From Bacteroidetes bacterium HGW-Bacteroidetes-4 (GTDB lineage Bacteria; Bacteroidota; Bacteroidia; Bacteroidales; SZUA-534), in contig PHDD01000013.1 of assembly GCA_002840905.1 (NCBI GenBank), positions 1-64,000 of the forward strand: a stretch of DNA of 64,000 nt, read 5' to 3'. Position 1 is the first letter of the stretch. Each line of letters opens with the position of its first letter. This document shows, piece by piece, positions 27,432 to 35,917 of this stretch. The notes under the pieces are model-generated. The model had not been told where the DNA came from, searched no databases, and saw nothing but the letters and a program-made list of their open reading frames with translations. Made by a program: the position numbers and the translations under genes.

Positions 27432-28943
27432 TTATGCTTTTAGTCCGTTGGCCAGCATGTAATAAATCTCATTCCAGCGCAATTCTTTTTTCAATTCCGT
27501 CACTTGAGTGTTTTTATCGATCAGCACAAACTCCACATCGGACATTTCAGCAAAAATTTCGATAAAATCAGGAGTAAGAGCCAATGTAAATGCAGAATGA
27601 TGCGTACCTCCGGCATAAATCCAGGCAGCTGCTCCATCGGCTAAATTGGGATGCGTTTTCCAAAAAGCCGAAGCAACAGGCAAAAGGGGTAGTTTGCCCA
27701 AAGGTTCAATTACATCGAGCGTGTTTACAATAAACCGGAATCGGTTACCCATATCAATTAAGGTTACATTCATGGCAGGTCCGGTAGTACTTTCAAAAAC
27801 AAGGCGTGCCGGAGCATCTTTACCTCCAATTCCCAAAGGATGTACTTCGAGTCGAGGCTTAGCTGACGCTATGGATGGGCAAATTTCGAGCATATGTGAA
27901 CCCAGCACCCCTTCGTTGGCCGGATCGAGATGATAAGTATAATCTTCCATAAAAGAACTACCTCCCGATAAACCTTGCGACATGGTTTTTATTATGCGCA
28001 ACATGGCAGCCTGTTTCCAGTCGCCCTCGGCTCCAAAGCCGTATCCGGCAGCCATTAAGCGCTGCGATGCCAGTCCCGGCAACTGACTTAATCCGGTCAG
28101 GTTTTCGAAATTGGTGGTATAGGCTTTAAAGTTACCCGCTTCCATAAATCGTTTTAGCGCAATTTCATATCGTGCCTGTACTCTTACATTTTCGTGATAC
28201 TTTTGGCCGGGTTTACAATTATTGGCCACCTGATAAAGTTTTTCGTATTCCTGATAAAGTGCATCTACTTCGTTGTCGGTTACTTTATCTACATAAGCAA
28301 TTAAATCGCCCACACCAAAAGCTGAAATCTGCCAGCCAAACTTAATTTGTGCTTCCACTTTATCGCCTTCGGTGACAGCCACTTCACGCATATTGTCGCC
28401 AAAACGGGCTACTTTTAATCCCTGAGAATCGTCCCAACCAATGGCTGTTCGACACCAGGCTCCCACTTGTTCCTGCACAGCCTTATCCTGCCAATAGCCC
28501 ACCACCACTTTACGATTTTTCCGCATGCGCGAATTTATGAAACCATACTCCCGGTCGCCGTGAGCGCTCTGATGCAGGTTCATGTAATCCATATCAATTT
28601 TATCCCAGGGTAAATCGCGGTTAAACTGGGTGTGCAGATGCATGAAAGGTTTATTCAACACTTTAAGACCAGCAATCCACATTTTAGCGGGCGAAAAGGT
28701 GTGCATCCAGGTAATGATTCCAATGCAGTTTTTATCGGAATTGGCTTCGATGCAAATTTCGAGAATCTCGTCCGGAGTTTTAACTACCGGCTTAAATACA
28801 ATTTTTACAGGAACTTTTCCACTTTTATTCAATCCATCTACTATGGTTGAAGAATCGACATCAACCTGTTTTAAGGTTTCAGTTCCGTATAGGTGTTGAC
28901 TTCCTGTTATAAACCAAACAGTTTTATTTGATAAATTACTCAT
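27432..28943 (-). CDS. araA: L-arabinose isomerase
   Basis: A 503-residue manganese-dependent isomerase converting L-arabinose to L-ribulose, the first cytosolic step. The conserved N-terminal [12 protein letters not shown] is present, as are the metal and catalytic positions in [25 protein letters not shown] and GGTHHS. Full length. It is 26 bp downstream of the sugar symporter gene and 31 bp upstream of araD. Confidence 0.98.
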   Translation of the reverse strand: MSNLSNKTVWFITGSQHLYGTETLKQVDVDSSTIVDGLNKSGKVPVKIVFKPVVKTPDEILEICIEANSDKNCIGIITWMHTFSPAKMWIAGLKVLNKPFMHLHTQFNRDLPWDKIDMDYMNLHQSAHGDREYGFINSRMRKNRKVVVGYWQDKAVQEQVGAWCRTAIGWDDSQGLKVARFGDNMREVAVTEGDKVEAQIKFGWQISAFGVGDLIAYVDKVTDNEVDALYQEYEKLYQVANNCKPGQKYHENVRVQARYEIALKRFMEAGNFKAYTTNFENLTGLSQLPGLASQRLMAAGYGFGAEGDWKQAAMLRIIKTMSQGLSGGSSFMEDYTYHLDPANEGVLGSHMLEICPSIASAKPRLEVHPLGIGGKDAPARLVFESTTGPAMNVTLIDMGNRFRFIVNTLDVIEPLGKLPLLPVASAFWKTHPNLADGAAAWIYAGGTHHSAFTLALTPDFIEIFAEMSDVEFVLIDKNTQVTELKKELRWNEIYYMLANGLKA

Positions 28944-28969
28944 AGCAATAATTTTAATTAATTATTTTT

Positions 28970-30688
28970 TTACCAGAAATAGATATAAAAGGCAACCGTA
29001 ATGCTGATAATAATCGCCGAATGAATAACATCCCACTTATCCCAGCTGGCACGTGTTTCTGCTTTTTGTTCAGGGGTAGCCGACCCAAAAGTAAGCCCCA
29101 CAATTTGAACAGCCGGTGCGGCTAAGGTAAAACGACTTACAACCATAATAACCAACATGCTAAACACCAACATACCACCACTAAAAAACAACCAGTTTAC
29201 GTCGTAAAAAAGCACATAAAATGGATTGTTTACGCCCATATCGGCTGCCCATGCTTTAACATCGGTATATCCGGCATTACCGGCAACTGTGCTATAAAAT
29301 ACTTTTGCACCCAGACGCATGATTCCAACAATAAACCCGGCAATCATACCCCACATGCCCCCTTTAGGTGTTGGCCGCGTTGAAAGAACCCCTAACAAAA
29401 AGGCTGCTGCAATTCCCGGTGCCAAAACTGATTGTACATCCTGTAAATACGTATACAAAACACTGCCAATGCTACGCATAACAGGAATCCACAAGATTCC
29501 GAGCGCAACAACTACCACCGTAGCGGTACGGCCAACGTTCAACAATTTTTTCTCTGTGGCCTGAGGACGGTATTTTTTATAAAAGTCAATGGTAAACAAC
29601 ATCGATGAGGAATTAAATAACGAAGCCAATGAACTCATAAGGGCAGCTAAAATTCCTGCTACTACAAGGCCTTTTACTCCTGCCGGCAATAATTTTGCTA
29701 CCAGTGTCGGGAATGCGGCATCGGCCGAAGTTAAAGTAAATACTTCACCGTTAATTACCACGCCTTTTTGTGCCATGGCAAATGCAATCATTCCCGGAAT
29801 CATAAATAAAAATACAGGGGTTAATTTAAGGTAAGCACCAAAAATGGTTCCACGGCGCGATTCTTTTTGGTTTTTTCCTGAAAGCACCCGTTGAACAATA
29901 AATTGGTCGGTACACCAATACCAGAAACCAATTACAGCGGAACCAATAAAGACACCCAACCATGGAAAATCAGCATCACGATTGCTTCTTATCAAATTCA
30001 CCATACTGTCGCCGTATTCGTTCACCTGAACAGCGCTGGTAATTGCGAGCACTTCGTCCCAGCCGCCCACAGCACGCAAACCAAGAACTACTATTATTAA
30101 AGAGCCTAATAACAAAATGGGTGTTTGTAAAACCGAAGTATACAATACCGATTTCATTCCGCCAATTACGGTATAAACAGCCGTAAGTAAAACCAGCCCT
30201 ATGGCTGAAATCCAAAAGAAATCGATGCCCCAAACACTTTCGATACCAAACACTTCTTTAAAAACCAATCCGCCGGCATAAACGGTAACAGCTACTTTGG
30301 TTAACACATAACTAACCAGCGATATTAATGAAAGAATGGTTCGCGATTCGGAATTGTACCGTTTTTCGAGAAATTCGGGCATGGTAAAAACCATGCTTCG
30401 GGAATAAAAAGGCACGAAAACCCAACCCAGTATCAGAATCATCCACCCCTGAATCTCCCAATGAGCCATAGCCATACCACTTGATGCTCCGGCTCCTGCT
30501 AAACCAATCAGGTGTTCGGAACCAATGTTAGATGCGAAAATTGAAGCTCCAATAGCAATCCAGCTGGCATCGCGCCCAGCCAAAAAGTAGTCGCCGGAAC
30601 TATCCTGCTTTTGCTTAAACACCCAAACAATTATTCCAACTAGTGCAAGACCAAAAAGGCCTATTACAATCCAATCTAATGCTGCCAT
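28970..30688 (-). CDS. Sodium:solute symporter, probable L-arabinose transporter
   Basis: A 572-residue SSS-family (SGLT-like) inner-membrane protein with about 14 hydrophobic helices. Family patterns are evident: DYFLAGRDASWIAIGAS near the N-terminus, NIGSEHLIGLAG, the GGMKSVLYTSVLQ segment, and WYWCTDQFIVQRVL, which is typical of SGLT-type sugar carriers. It would import free L-arabinose with Na+ from the periplasm. Specificity is inferred from its place between araR and araA; the equivalent Bacteroides gene is called araT. Na+ coupling fits the presence of an Rnf complex in the same organism. Confidence 0.92.
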   Translation of the reverse strand: MAALDWIVIGLFGLALVGIIVWVFKQKQDSSGDYFLAGRDASWIAIGASIFASNIGSEHLIGLAGAGASSGMAMAHWEIQGWMILILGWVFVPFYSRSMVFTMPEFLEKRYNSESRTILSLISLVSYVLTKVAVTVYAGGLVFKEVFGIESVWGIDFFWISAIGLVLLTAVYTVIGGMKSVLYTSVLQTPILLLGSLIIVVLGLRAVGGWDEVLAITSAVQVNEYGDSMVNLIRSNRDADFPWLGVFIGSAVIGFWYWCTDQFIVQRVLSGKNQKESRRGTIFGAYLKLTPVFLFMIPGMIAFAMAQKGVVINGEVFTLTSADAAFPTLVAKLLPAGVKGLVVAGILAALMSSLASLFNSSSMLFTIDFYKKYRPQATEKKLLNVGRTATVVVVALGILWIPVMRSIGSVLYTYLQDVQSVLAPGIAAAFLLGVLSTRPTPKGGMWGMIAGFIVGIMRLGAKVFYSTVAGNAGYTDVKAWAADMGVNNPFYVLFYDVNWLFFSGGMLVFSMLVIMVVSRFTLAAPAVQIVGLTFGSATPEQKAETRASWDKWDVIHSAIIISITVAFYIYFW

Positions 30689-30731
30689 AAATTATAAGTT
30701 TTGCGTTTCTATTATGGTTAATAATTATTGA

Positions 30732-31424
30732 TTAAATACCAGTCACATCAAAGGCAAAACCTTTGGCTGATAGGTCTTCATATTTTTCGCGATTAAAAGC
30801 ATACAAATAAGCACCCTTTCGCGAACTTGTCTTGTCTTTAGCTTCGAGCCTATCCAATAACTTCATCGATAAAAACTTGCGTCGAAAATTAGCCGGATCG
30901 ACCGACCGTTGATAAATTGCCTCGTAAAGGTTTCGCAATTGTATTATGGTAAACTGTGTCGGCAAAAGCTCAAAGCCAATAGGTTGTGTTTTAGCTTTTC
31001 GCTTTAAGCGTCGTAAGGCTTTTTCAAGTATTTCGGTATGATCGAAAATTAAAGGTGGTAATTGATCGAGTGCAAACCATCGGGCACTGTATTGATCTAA
31101 TAATTTTTTATCGTAATCAGCAATATTTATTAAAGCATAATAACCAATGCTGATAACCCGAGCTGCCGGATCGCGATTTACCTCTGAAAAAGCACTTAAT
31201 TGTTCGAGATAAACATCTTTTAAACCGGATATACGTGCTAAAACGCGATTGGCTGCCTGATCTAAGTTCTCCCCTTTTTTCAAAAAGCCACCCATTAAAG
31301 ACCAACTACCCTGCTCGGGCATAAAGTCGCGCTGATAAACCAGGAGCTTTAGTTGCGCCCCATCGAATCCAAAAATTACGCAATCGACAGCTAAATAGAA
31401 GGTATCTTTATCGGTATAAGTCAC
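30732..31424 (-). CDS. araR: Nudix-related transcriptional regulator of arabinose use
   Basis: A 230-residue regulator: an N-terminal Nudix fold (about 8-135) and a C-terminal winged helix (about 145-225, FTIIQLRNLYEAIYQRSVDPANFRRKF). The Nudix box keeps G46, E52, R60 and G67 but the three catalytic glutamates of REUxEE are V61, R64 and I65, so it should bind a ligand, not hydrolyse one. This architecture matches the Bacteroides AraR type, whose known effector is L-arabinose and which represses ara genes (family knowledge). It is the first gene of the ara operon, so autoregulation is expected. A palindrome TGTCCA-N6-TGGACA lies 87-104 bp upstream of its start. Confidence 0.92.
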   Translation of the reverse strand: MTYTDKDTFYLAVDCVIFGFDGAQLKLLVYQRDFMPEQGSWSLMGGFLKKGENLDQAANRVLARISGLKDVYLEQLSAFSEVNRDPAARVISIGYYALINIADYDKKLLDQYSARWFALDQLPPLIFDHTEILEKALRRLKRKAKTQPIGFELLPTQFTIIQLRNLYEAIYQRSVDPANFRRKFLSMKLLDRLEAKDKTSSRKGAYLYAFNREKYEDLSAKGFAFDVTGI

Positions 31425-31506
31425 GATAATTATTTGTTTATTGTTATTTGTATTTACAAAAGTCGTTAATACCTTTATCTTTTACAATAGCTTTTAATGA
31501 AATAAT

Positions 31507-31528
31507 TATTTGTCCACTGTTTTGGACA
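31507..31528. promoter_or_regulatory. Candidate ara operator palindrome
   Basis: TGTCCA (31511-31516) and TGGACA (31523-31528) form a perfect 6-base inverted repeat with a 6-base spacer. The left half extended outward (31507-31518) is the reverse complement of the 12-base motif at 17634-17645 in the PUL control region. The site is 87 bp upstream of araR, well placed for an AraR operator. Binding is not shown. Confidence 0.5.
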
Positions 31529-31712
31529 TTTATCCTCCCTAATAAAAAAATAAATACCTAATAATCGGGGCAAAAAAAAATCTGAAAATTACTTTGCTTT
31601 TAGGTAAGCGGTTTGTATTAGGTGCATAATGAGAAATTATCACGCCTATATAATAATTTACGATTCATAAACTTTTCAGGAATTTTGATATTGTTATTTT
31701 GCAGGTTCAATG

Positions 31713-31741
31713 TTTATCTTTCCTTTTGAAGGAAAGATAAA
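31713..31741. repeat. 11-bp perfect hairpin, possible terminator
   Basis: TTTATCTTTCC (31713-31723) pairs with GGAAAGATAAA (31731-31741) around a 7-base loop. It lies about 93 bp after the aminotransferase stop codon on the minus strand. The stem is AT-rich and is not followed by a T run, so a terminator role is weak; a processing site or transcript-stabilising structure is also possible. Confidence 0.45.
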
Positions 31742-31833
31742 AGCGACAAAAAGGTAAAAAAGGGTTTAGTTCAAAAAGTCACCAGGTTTGCACTGTGTTC
31801 AAACTAAATCTTTATCAACTTCAGCGGATAATC

Positions 31834-32652
31834 CTATTTAGCTGATGCGTTGCGATAGGCAAAAAAATGTTTAATTAATCGGGTGGTGAAAATTCCCGAC
31901 ACCCCGGTTCCAACGGGCTTTCCATTAATAGAAACAATGGGCATTACTCTTTTTGTGGTACTGGTTATAAAAACTTCCTGAGCATCGGAAAGCATAGCCA
32001 CAGAAACATCGGTTATTTTCAAAAGCAACTTTAATTCGTAAATCAATTCAATTACAACACTGCGTGTGATGCCAGACAATATCAACGAAGCGGGTGTAAA
32101 AACAACGCCATCGATTACCAAAAAAACATTTCCCCGTGAGGTTTCGCGCAATAGATTGCCGGAATAATAAAGCACATCAACGGCTCCAATTTCGACCATT
32201 TCTTTTTTATAATACTCCGATGCCAGGTAGTCGGTTGATTTGGCTTCGGGTAAAAAGCGCTGGTATTCTTTCATTAAAAGAGGTATTCCCTGTGTGTAAG
32301 CTGATTCGGGAAAAGCCGTAAAATTAACCGGGAAAATAAACAAGTCGGACTGGATTTCACTGCCGGTAGATTGTTGAGGTAAAGCCAATATTTTAATGAA
32401 GGCGTTTTTTATTTGATTCTTTGCCAACAATTCCTGAATAATATCTTCGAGTTGGTCGGTGAACGCAGTAGTAAGTCGCATTAGCTGAAGTGTGTTTCGA
32501 AAACGTGCCAGATGCCTTTCGATAAACAAAGGCTTGCCCGACAAGACCTCAAAAAACTCATAGGCAGCATACCCGCGATTAACTGCCAGACTATGAACCG
32601 GGAAATTCAAGTGTGAATCGTAGTCAAAAATTCCGTTAATAAATGCAAGCAT
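31834..32652 (-). CDS. Class IV pyridoxal-phosphate aminotransferase
   Basis: A 272-residue fold-type IV PLP enzyme. The Schiff-base lysine is K138 in EAKSTDYL. E170 in LRETSRGNVF and the phosphate-binding LSGITR (193-198) are also in place. Relatives are branched-chain aminotransferase, D-amino-acid aminotransferase and 4-amino-4-deoxychorismate lyase (PabC); the short length and sequence fit the last two as well as the first, and I cannot choose between them. It lies 93 bp downstream of the Hdr-like cluster on the same strand and may share its transcript, though no functional link is evident. Confidence 0.85.
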   Translation of the reverse strand: MLAFINGIFDYDSHLNFPVHSLAVNRGYAAYEFFEVLSGKPLFIERHLARFRNTLQLMRLTTAFTDQLEDIIQELLAKNQIKNAFIKILALPQQSTGSEIQSDLFIFPVNFTAFPESAYTQGIPLLMKEYQRFLPEAKSTDYLASEYYKKEMVEIGAVDVLYYSGNLLRETSRGNVFLVIDGVVFTPASLILSGITRSVVIELIYELKLLLKITDVSVAMLSDAQEVFITSTTKRVMPIVSINGKPVGTGVSGIFTTRLIKHFFAYRNASAK

Positions 32653-32745
32653 ACAATTCTCGAAAAACTGAATAATATTTATTTAAAAAATTAACCAGAA
32701 GTAAAAATATAGTATAATTACTCAAATGAAGCCTTACAAAAAATA

Positions 32746-34566
32746 TTATGCGAATTCAGCTACAGAAACTGCTTTTTGCTTTTGGTGTACAGGCTTCACT
32801 ATCATTTGTTTTGCAACAAGTTCAGCAATATCGACTACTTTCACTGCTGAAACGGCTCCCAATGTTTTTTTGCACATGGGACAGGCAGTAGCAATTAGTT
32901 CTGGATTGTTATCAGTTAGCTTATGAACCGTAGTATGGGCTATATTTTGCTTATTATTTTCAGACAAGGATTGATTTGCCAAACTTCCTCCGCAACACAG
33001 GGAATTTTGCCCTGAGCTACCATTTTCAATTACATTTGATGCAAACTGAAGTGCATTTCTTGGTGCCTGATAAACGGCAGCCCCACGTCCCAACTCGCAG
33101 GGATCGTGGTAAACCACCGAAATCGTAGATTTTTTTACTTGAATTTTTTTAGACACCAACAACTCATTAATGTATTCGCTATGATGCAATACGCGCAAAG
33201 GCAGGCGGTAATCTTCTTTAAATATTTTATAGCAAATGGGACAAGAGGTAACTAAAGTATGGGCTCCGCTCTGCAAAATCATGTTCCGGTTCAGCGAAAC
33301 CAATTCTGAAGCTGCCTGAAACTGACCGGCCAGTTTCAATGGGCGACCACAGCAAGCCCCTTGTTCTTTATCCATAAACCAATAATTTTCGCCAGCCTGT
33401 TTAAAAATCTGCTCCATGGAATTTTTTATGGTTGGGGTTAAATGGGTCATGCAACCGGCAAAATAAATTACATCGGCGGTATTGGTTCGTTCGGACACAA
33501 AAGCAAATTGATCTTTTTTGTTTTCAGAAAAATCGGTTTTATGCATTAAGCGCAGTGCGGTTAAATCGATTCCAACCGGACAAACCGATTCGCAGCGCCC
33601 ACACAGCAAGCAATTCTCAGCCAATTCCCGGTAATTTTCGGCATTACGCACGCGCTGAATAAAATATACCGATTGACTTTTTGTAGTATTTTGCAGTTCG
33701 TTAAGTTGGCAGGTGTCGATACAAATACCACATTTAGGGCAAGAATAAATTTCAACTGCTTTTAAAACCGGATTATTCACTTTTAGCTTTAATCCCCAGT
33801 TTCGAAAAAAAATGAGCACCATTTCGGTTGGAATATGCATGTAGCGGGTAAAAGGCAATCCCACAAAAAACACTCCCAATGAAAGTGAATAAGCCCACCA
33901 AGCCGGGTAAATAAAGGGTTCTGTTGGAAACAAGTACTGAAAAACTGCACCAAGCGAACCAGTTAAAAAGCCACCCGAATTATGGTATCCCGAAGTTAAA
34001 CTCTCGGCCAATAATCGCAAGGGAAAAATGAGCCATAAAGCAGTAAGTACAAACTTATCGACCACTTTGAGTTTTGTTGTCTTTTTAAGCCCCACAGTTT
34101 TTGCATTGAAACGCTTAGCAAAAGCCATAAACAAACCCGATAACACAAATAACAAAAGTAAATCCATTAATTGTGCAAAACCCCAAGAGAAAAAGAAGTG
34201 GTGTTGATCAGGTACAAAGTAGCGAAAGAAAATTGGAAAATATAAGGGCGCTGATCCTTTTACAAAAATATGGGCCTCAATAGCTCCGACCACAATAAGT
34301 AAAAACCAGCCAAAAGCAAGGCTCATATGCATGTATCCCAGGCGGGGATTCACTTTAAAAATTTTTCGGTGGATTAATCCTTCTGCAACTATTTCACGAA
34401 GCGCAATAAGTGTTCGTCGGGTTAAGAGTCGATACCTAATCTTTTTTTTGTCTTGTGCATCTAACTGCCAAAACCAGGTTCCATACTTAACCAGTAAGTA
34501 ACCCAATAGCAAAAGCAATCCCAGGGTAAACGGAAGGACAAAAGGATCATAATACATGGCATTCAT
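32746..34566 (-). CDS. Membrane cytochrome b/FeS/double-CCG fusion (HdrE-HdrD/DsrMK-like)
   Basis: A 606-residue fusion. The N-terminal part (about 1-260) has five or more membrane helices with histidines (H80, H99, H122-123, H244) and resembles the HdrE/NarI/DsrM heme b subunit. Next is a double 4Fe-4S ferredoxin domain: C276-C279-C282-C286 and C319-C322-C325-C329. Two complete CCG domains follow: C372, C405-C406-G, C442xxC445 and C490, C524-C525-G, C562xxC565, as in HdrD/DsrK, whose CCG domains ligate noncubane 4Fe-4S clusters. It probably connects the membrane quinone pool to the cytosolic Hdr-like subunits encoded upstream. Its start overlaps the preceding gene by 20 bp. Substrate and direction of electron flow are unknown. 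Confidence 0.88.
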   Translation of the reverse strand: MNAMYYDPFVLPFTLGLLLLLGYLLVKYGTWFWQLDAQDKKKIRYRLLTRRTLIALREIVAEGLIHRKIFKVNPRLGYMHMSLAFGWFLLIVVGAIEAHIFVKGSAPLYFPIFFRYFVPDQHHFFFSWGFAQLMDLLLLFVLSGLFMAFAKRFNAKTVGLKKTTKLKVVDKFVLTALWLIFPLRLLAESLTSGYHNSGGFLTGSLGAVFQYLFPTEPFIYPAWWAYSLSLGVFFVGLPFTRYMHIPTEMVLIFFRNWGLKLKVNNPVLKAVEIYSCPKCGICIDTCQLNELQNTTKSQSVYFIQRVRNAENYRELAENCLLCGRCESVCPVGIDLTALRLMHKTDFSENKKDQFAFVSERTNTADVIYFAGCMTHLTPTIKNSMEQIFKQAGENYWFMDKEQGACCGRPLKLAGQFQAASELVSLNRNMILQSGAHTLVTSCPICYKIFKEDYRLPLRVLHHSEYINELLVSKKIQVKKSTISVVYHDPCELGRGAAVYQAPRNALQFASNVIENGSSGQNSLCCGGSLANQSLSENNKQNIAHTTVHKLTDNNPELIATACPMCKKTLGAVSAVKVVDIAELVAKQMIVKPVHQKQKAVSVAEFA

Positions 34567-34885
34567 CGTTTAATAAGGTTTCACGTGTTTTGAGTATCAA
34601 ATTTCTCAGATTCACCCCCCTGGGGCAAACCAGTGTGCATTTTCCACATAACATGCATTTTCCCAATTCCGATTTTAAATCGTCGTATTCGCCTCGTTGA
34701 AGCAATACATTCATACGCCTGATGTTAAATGGAGTAAGATTGCCTGCAGTGCAGGTTGCCGTGCAGGCTCCACAGGCGATACAGATACGAAGCGAGGGTT
34801 CGAGCGCTAAAATTTTATTCCTAATGGCCCGATTGTTTTTATCGTAATCTATTTGATTGGTTGTTATAATTTTATAACCCCACAT
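34547..34885 (-). CDS. HdrC-like double 4Fe-4S protein, short form
   Basis: A 112-residue cytosolic iron-sulfur protein with two cluster motifs, C35-C38-C41-C45 and C77-C80-C83-C87, the second ending CPRGV as in HdrC. It probably relays electrons between the HdrA-like flavoprotein (5 bp upstream) and the membrane fusion (overlapping by 20 bp downstream). Overlap and spacing indicate translational coupling. It is the second HdrC-type protein in this cluster. Confidence 0.88.
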   Translation of the reverse strand: MWGYKIITTNQIDYDKNNRAIRNKILALEPSLRICIACGACTATCTAGNLTPFNIRRMNVLLQRGEYDDLKSELGKCMLCGKCTLVCPRGVNLRNLILKTRETLLNDECHVL

Positions 34886-34890
34886 ACTAC

Positions 34891-35913
34891 TTAATTTGTT
34901 AAATACTCATGAATGCGTAATGCAGCTGCCCTTGCCTGCGAAATGGTGTCGGTAATATTCATTGGAGCCAAACAGGCTCCGGCCAAAAACACTCCGGGTG
35001 TATCGCTCAGCTGATTGTCGAAGTGATTGTCCTTGCTTTTAAAAAACCGGTTATCGCCTATTGCGAGTTTAAATTGCCGGGAAATGTGTTCGTTTCCCTC
35101 AGCCGGAACCATTCCTGCCATTAACACCAACAAATCGGTATTCATACGCAAAGGTTTCGATGCCAGGGTATCTTCCGCCTTAATTTGAAGCGATCCGTCC
35201 CTGGTTTGTGAAGCCTCAGATATTTTTCCCCGAATAAACACGATCCCCCATTTTTCCTGGGCCTCGCGGTACAGTTCTTCATAGTAAGGGCCAAACATGC
35301 GCATGTCCATATAAAAACAGAAAACTTCTGTTTCTGGCATGCGCTCTTTAAATTCAATGGATTGTTTTACAGCCGTTACACAACAAACTTTTGAACAGTA
35401 ATGATTATTGACCTTAGCATCGCGCGAACCCACACAATGCACAAAGGCAACGCGTTTAACGGGTTTTTTGAATTGAGCCGCCAAATTATCAGCCTGAAAT
35501 AGTTGCTCTAAATCACTATTCGTTATTACCTGATTGTAAATACCATAACCATATTCTTCTTTTTTGGCTGCATCAAACAATTCAAATCCAGTTGTAATGA
35601 GCACTGCATTGGCATTAATGACATTTTTTTCACTCAATACCAGTTCGTACCGGTAATCATTTTGTTTTACCTCGTGAACAGCGGTATTTACCATGACTTC
35701 AATGTTCGAATGATTTACTTCCTGTTTGAGTTTTTGCAATAATTCCTTGGCCGGACGCCGGTCGGGGAATAAATGGTGCCAGTTGTTTAAATGCCCTCCA
35801 GTCGATGCTTTTTTTTCGATAAGAACTACTTGGTGCCCCAGTTTTGCCAGACTGGCCGATGCTTCCATACCAGCAGGCCCTGCTCCTATTATTGCTATTG
35901 TTTTTGTTTGCAT
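34891..35913 (-). CDS. HdrA-like FAD/FeS oxidoreductase, minimal form
   Basis: A 340-residue flavoprotein. The Rossmann GAGPAG (10-15) binds FAD. The cysteines C160 (HCVGSRD), C173, C177 and C178 form the conserved HdrA/QmoA-type cluster site next to the flavin. Compared with full HdrA (about 650 residues or more) it lacks the N-terminal FeS insertion and the C-terminal ferredoxin domains, so it is a core-only form similar in size to QmoA or sHdrA. HdrA proteins can bifurcate electrons; whether this one does is unknown. It lies between hdrB- and hdrC-like genes with 4-5 bp gaps. Confidence 0.88.
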   Translation of the reverse strand: MQTKTIAIIGAGPAGMEASASLAKLGHQVVLIEKKASTGGHLNNWHHLFPDRRPAKELLQKLKQEVNHSNIEVMVNTAVHEVKQNDYRYELVLSEKNVINANAVLITTGFELFDAAKKEEYGYGIYNQVITNSDLEQLFQADNLAAQFKKPVKRVAFVHCVGSRDAKVNNHYCSKVCCVTAVKQSIEFKERMPETEVFCFYMDMRMFGPYYEELYREAQEKWGIVFIRGKISEASQTRDGSLQIKAEDTLASKPLRMNTDLLVLMAGMVPAEGNEHISRQFKLAIGDNRFFKSKDNHFDNQLSDTPGVFLAGACLAPMNITDTISQARAAALRIHEYLTN

Positions 35914-35917
35914 ATTT

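Larger units (their letters stand above)
31425..31833. promoter_or_regulatory. Control region upstream of araR
   Basis: This 409-bp AT-rich stretch has no gene. It should contain the ara operon promoter near araR and the end of the transcript from the aminotransferase gene on the right. Visible structures are the palindrome at 31511-31528, an 11-bp perfect hairpin at 31713-31741, and nested short inverted repeats between 31765 and 31808. No consensus TAnnTTTG was found on the minus strand. Confidence 0.5.
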
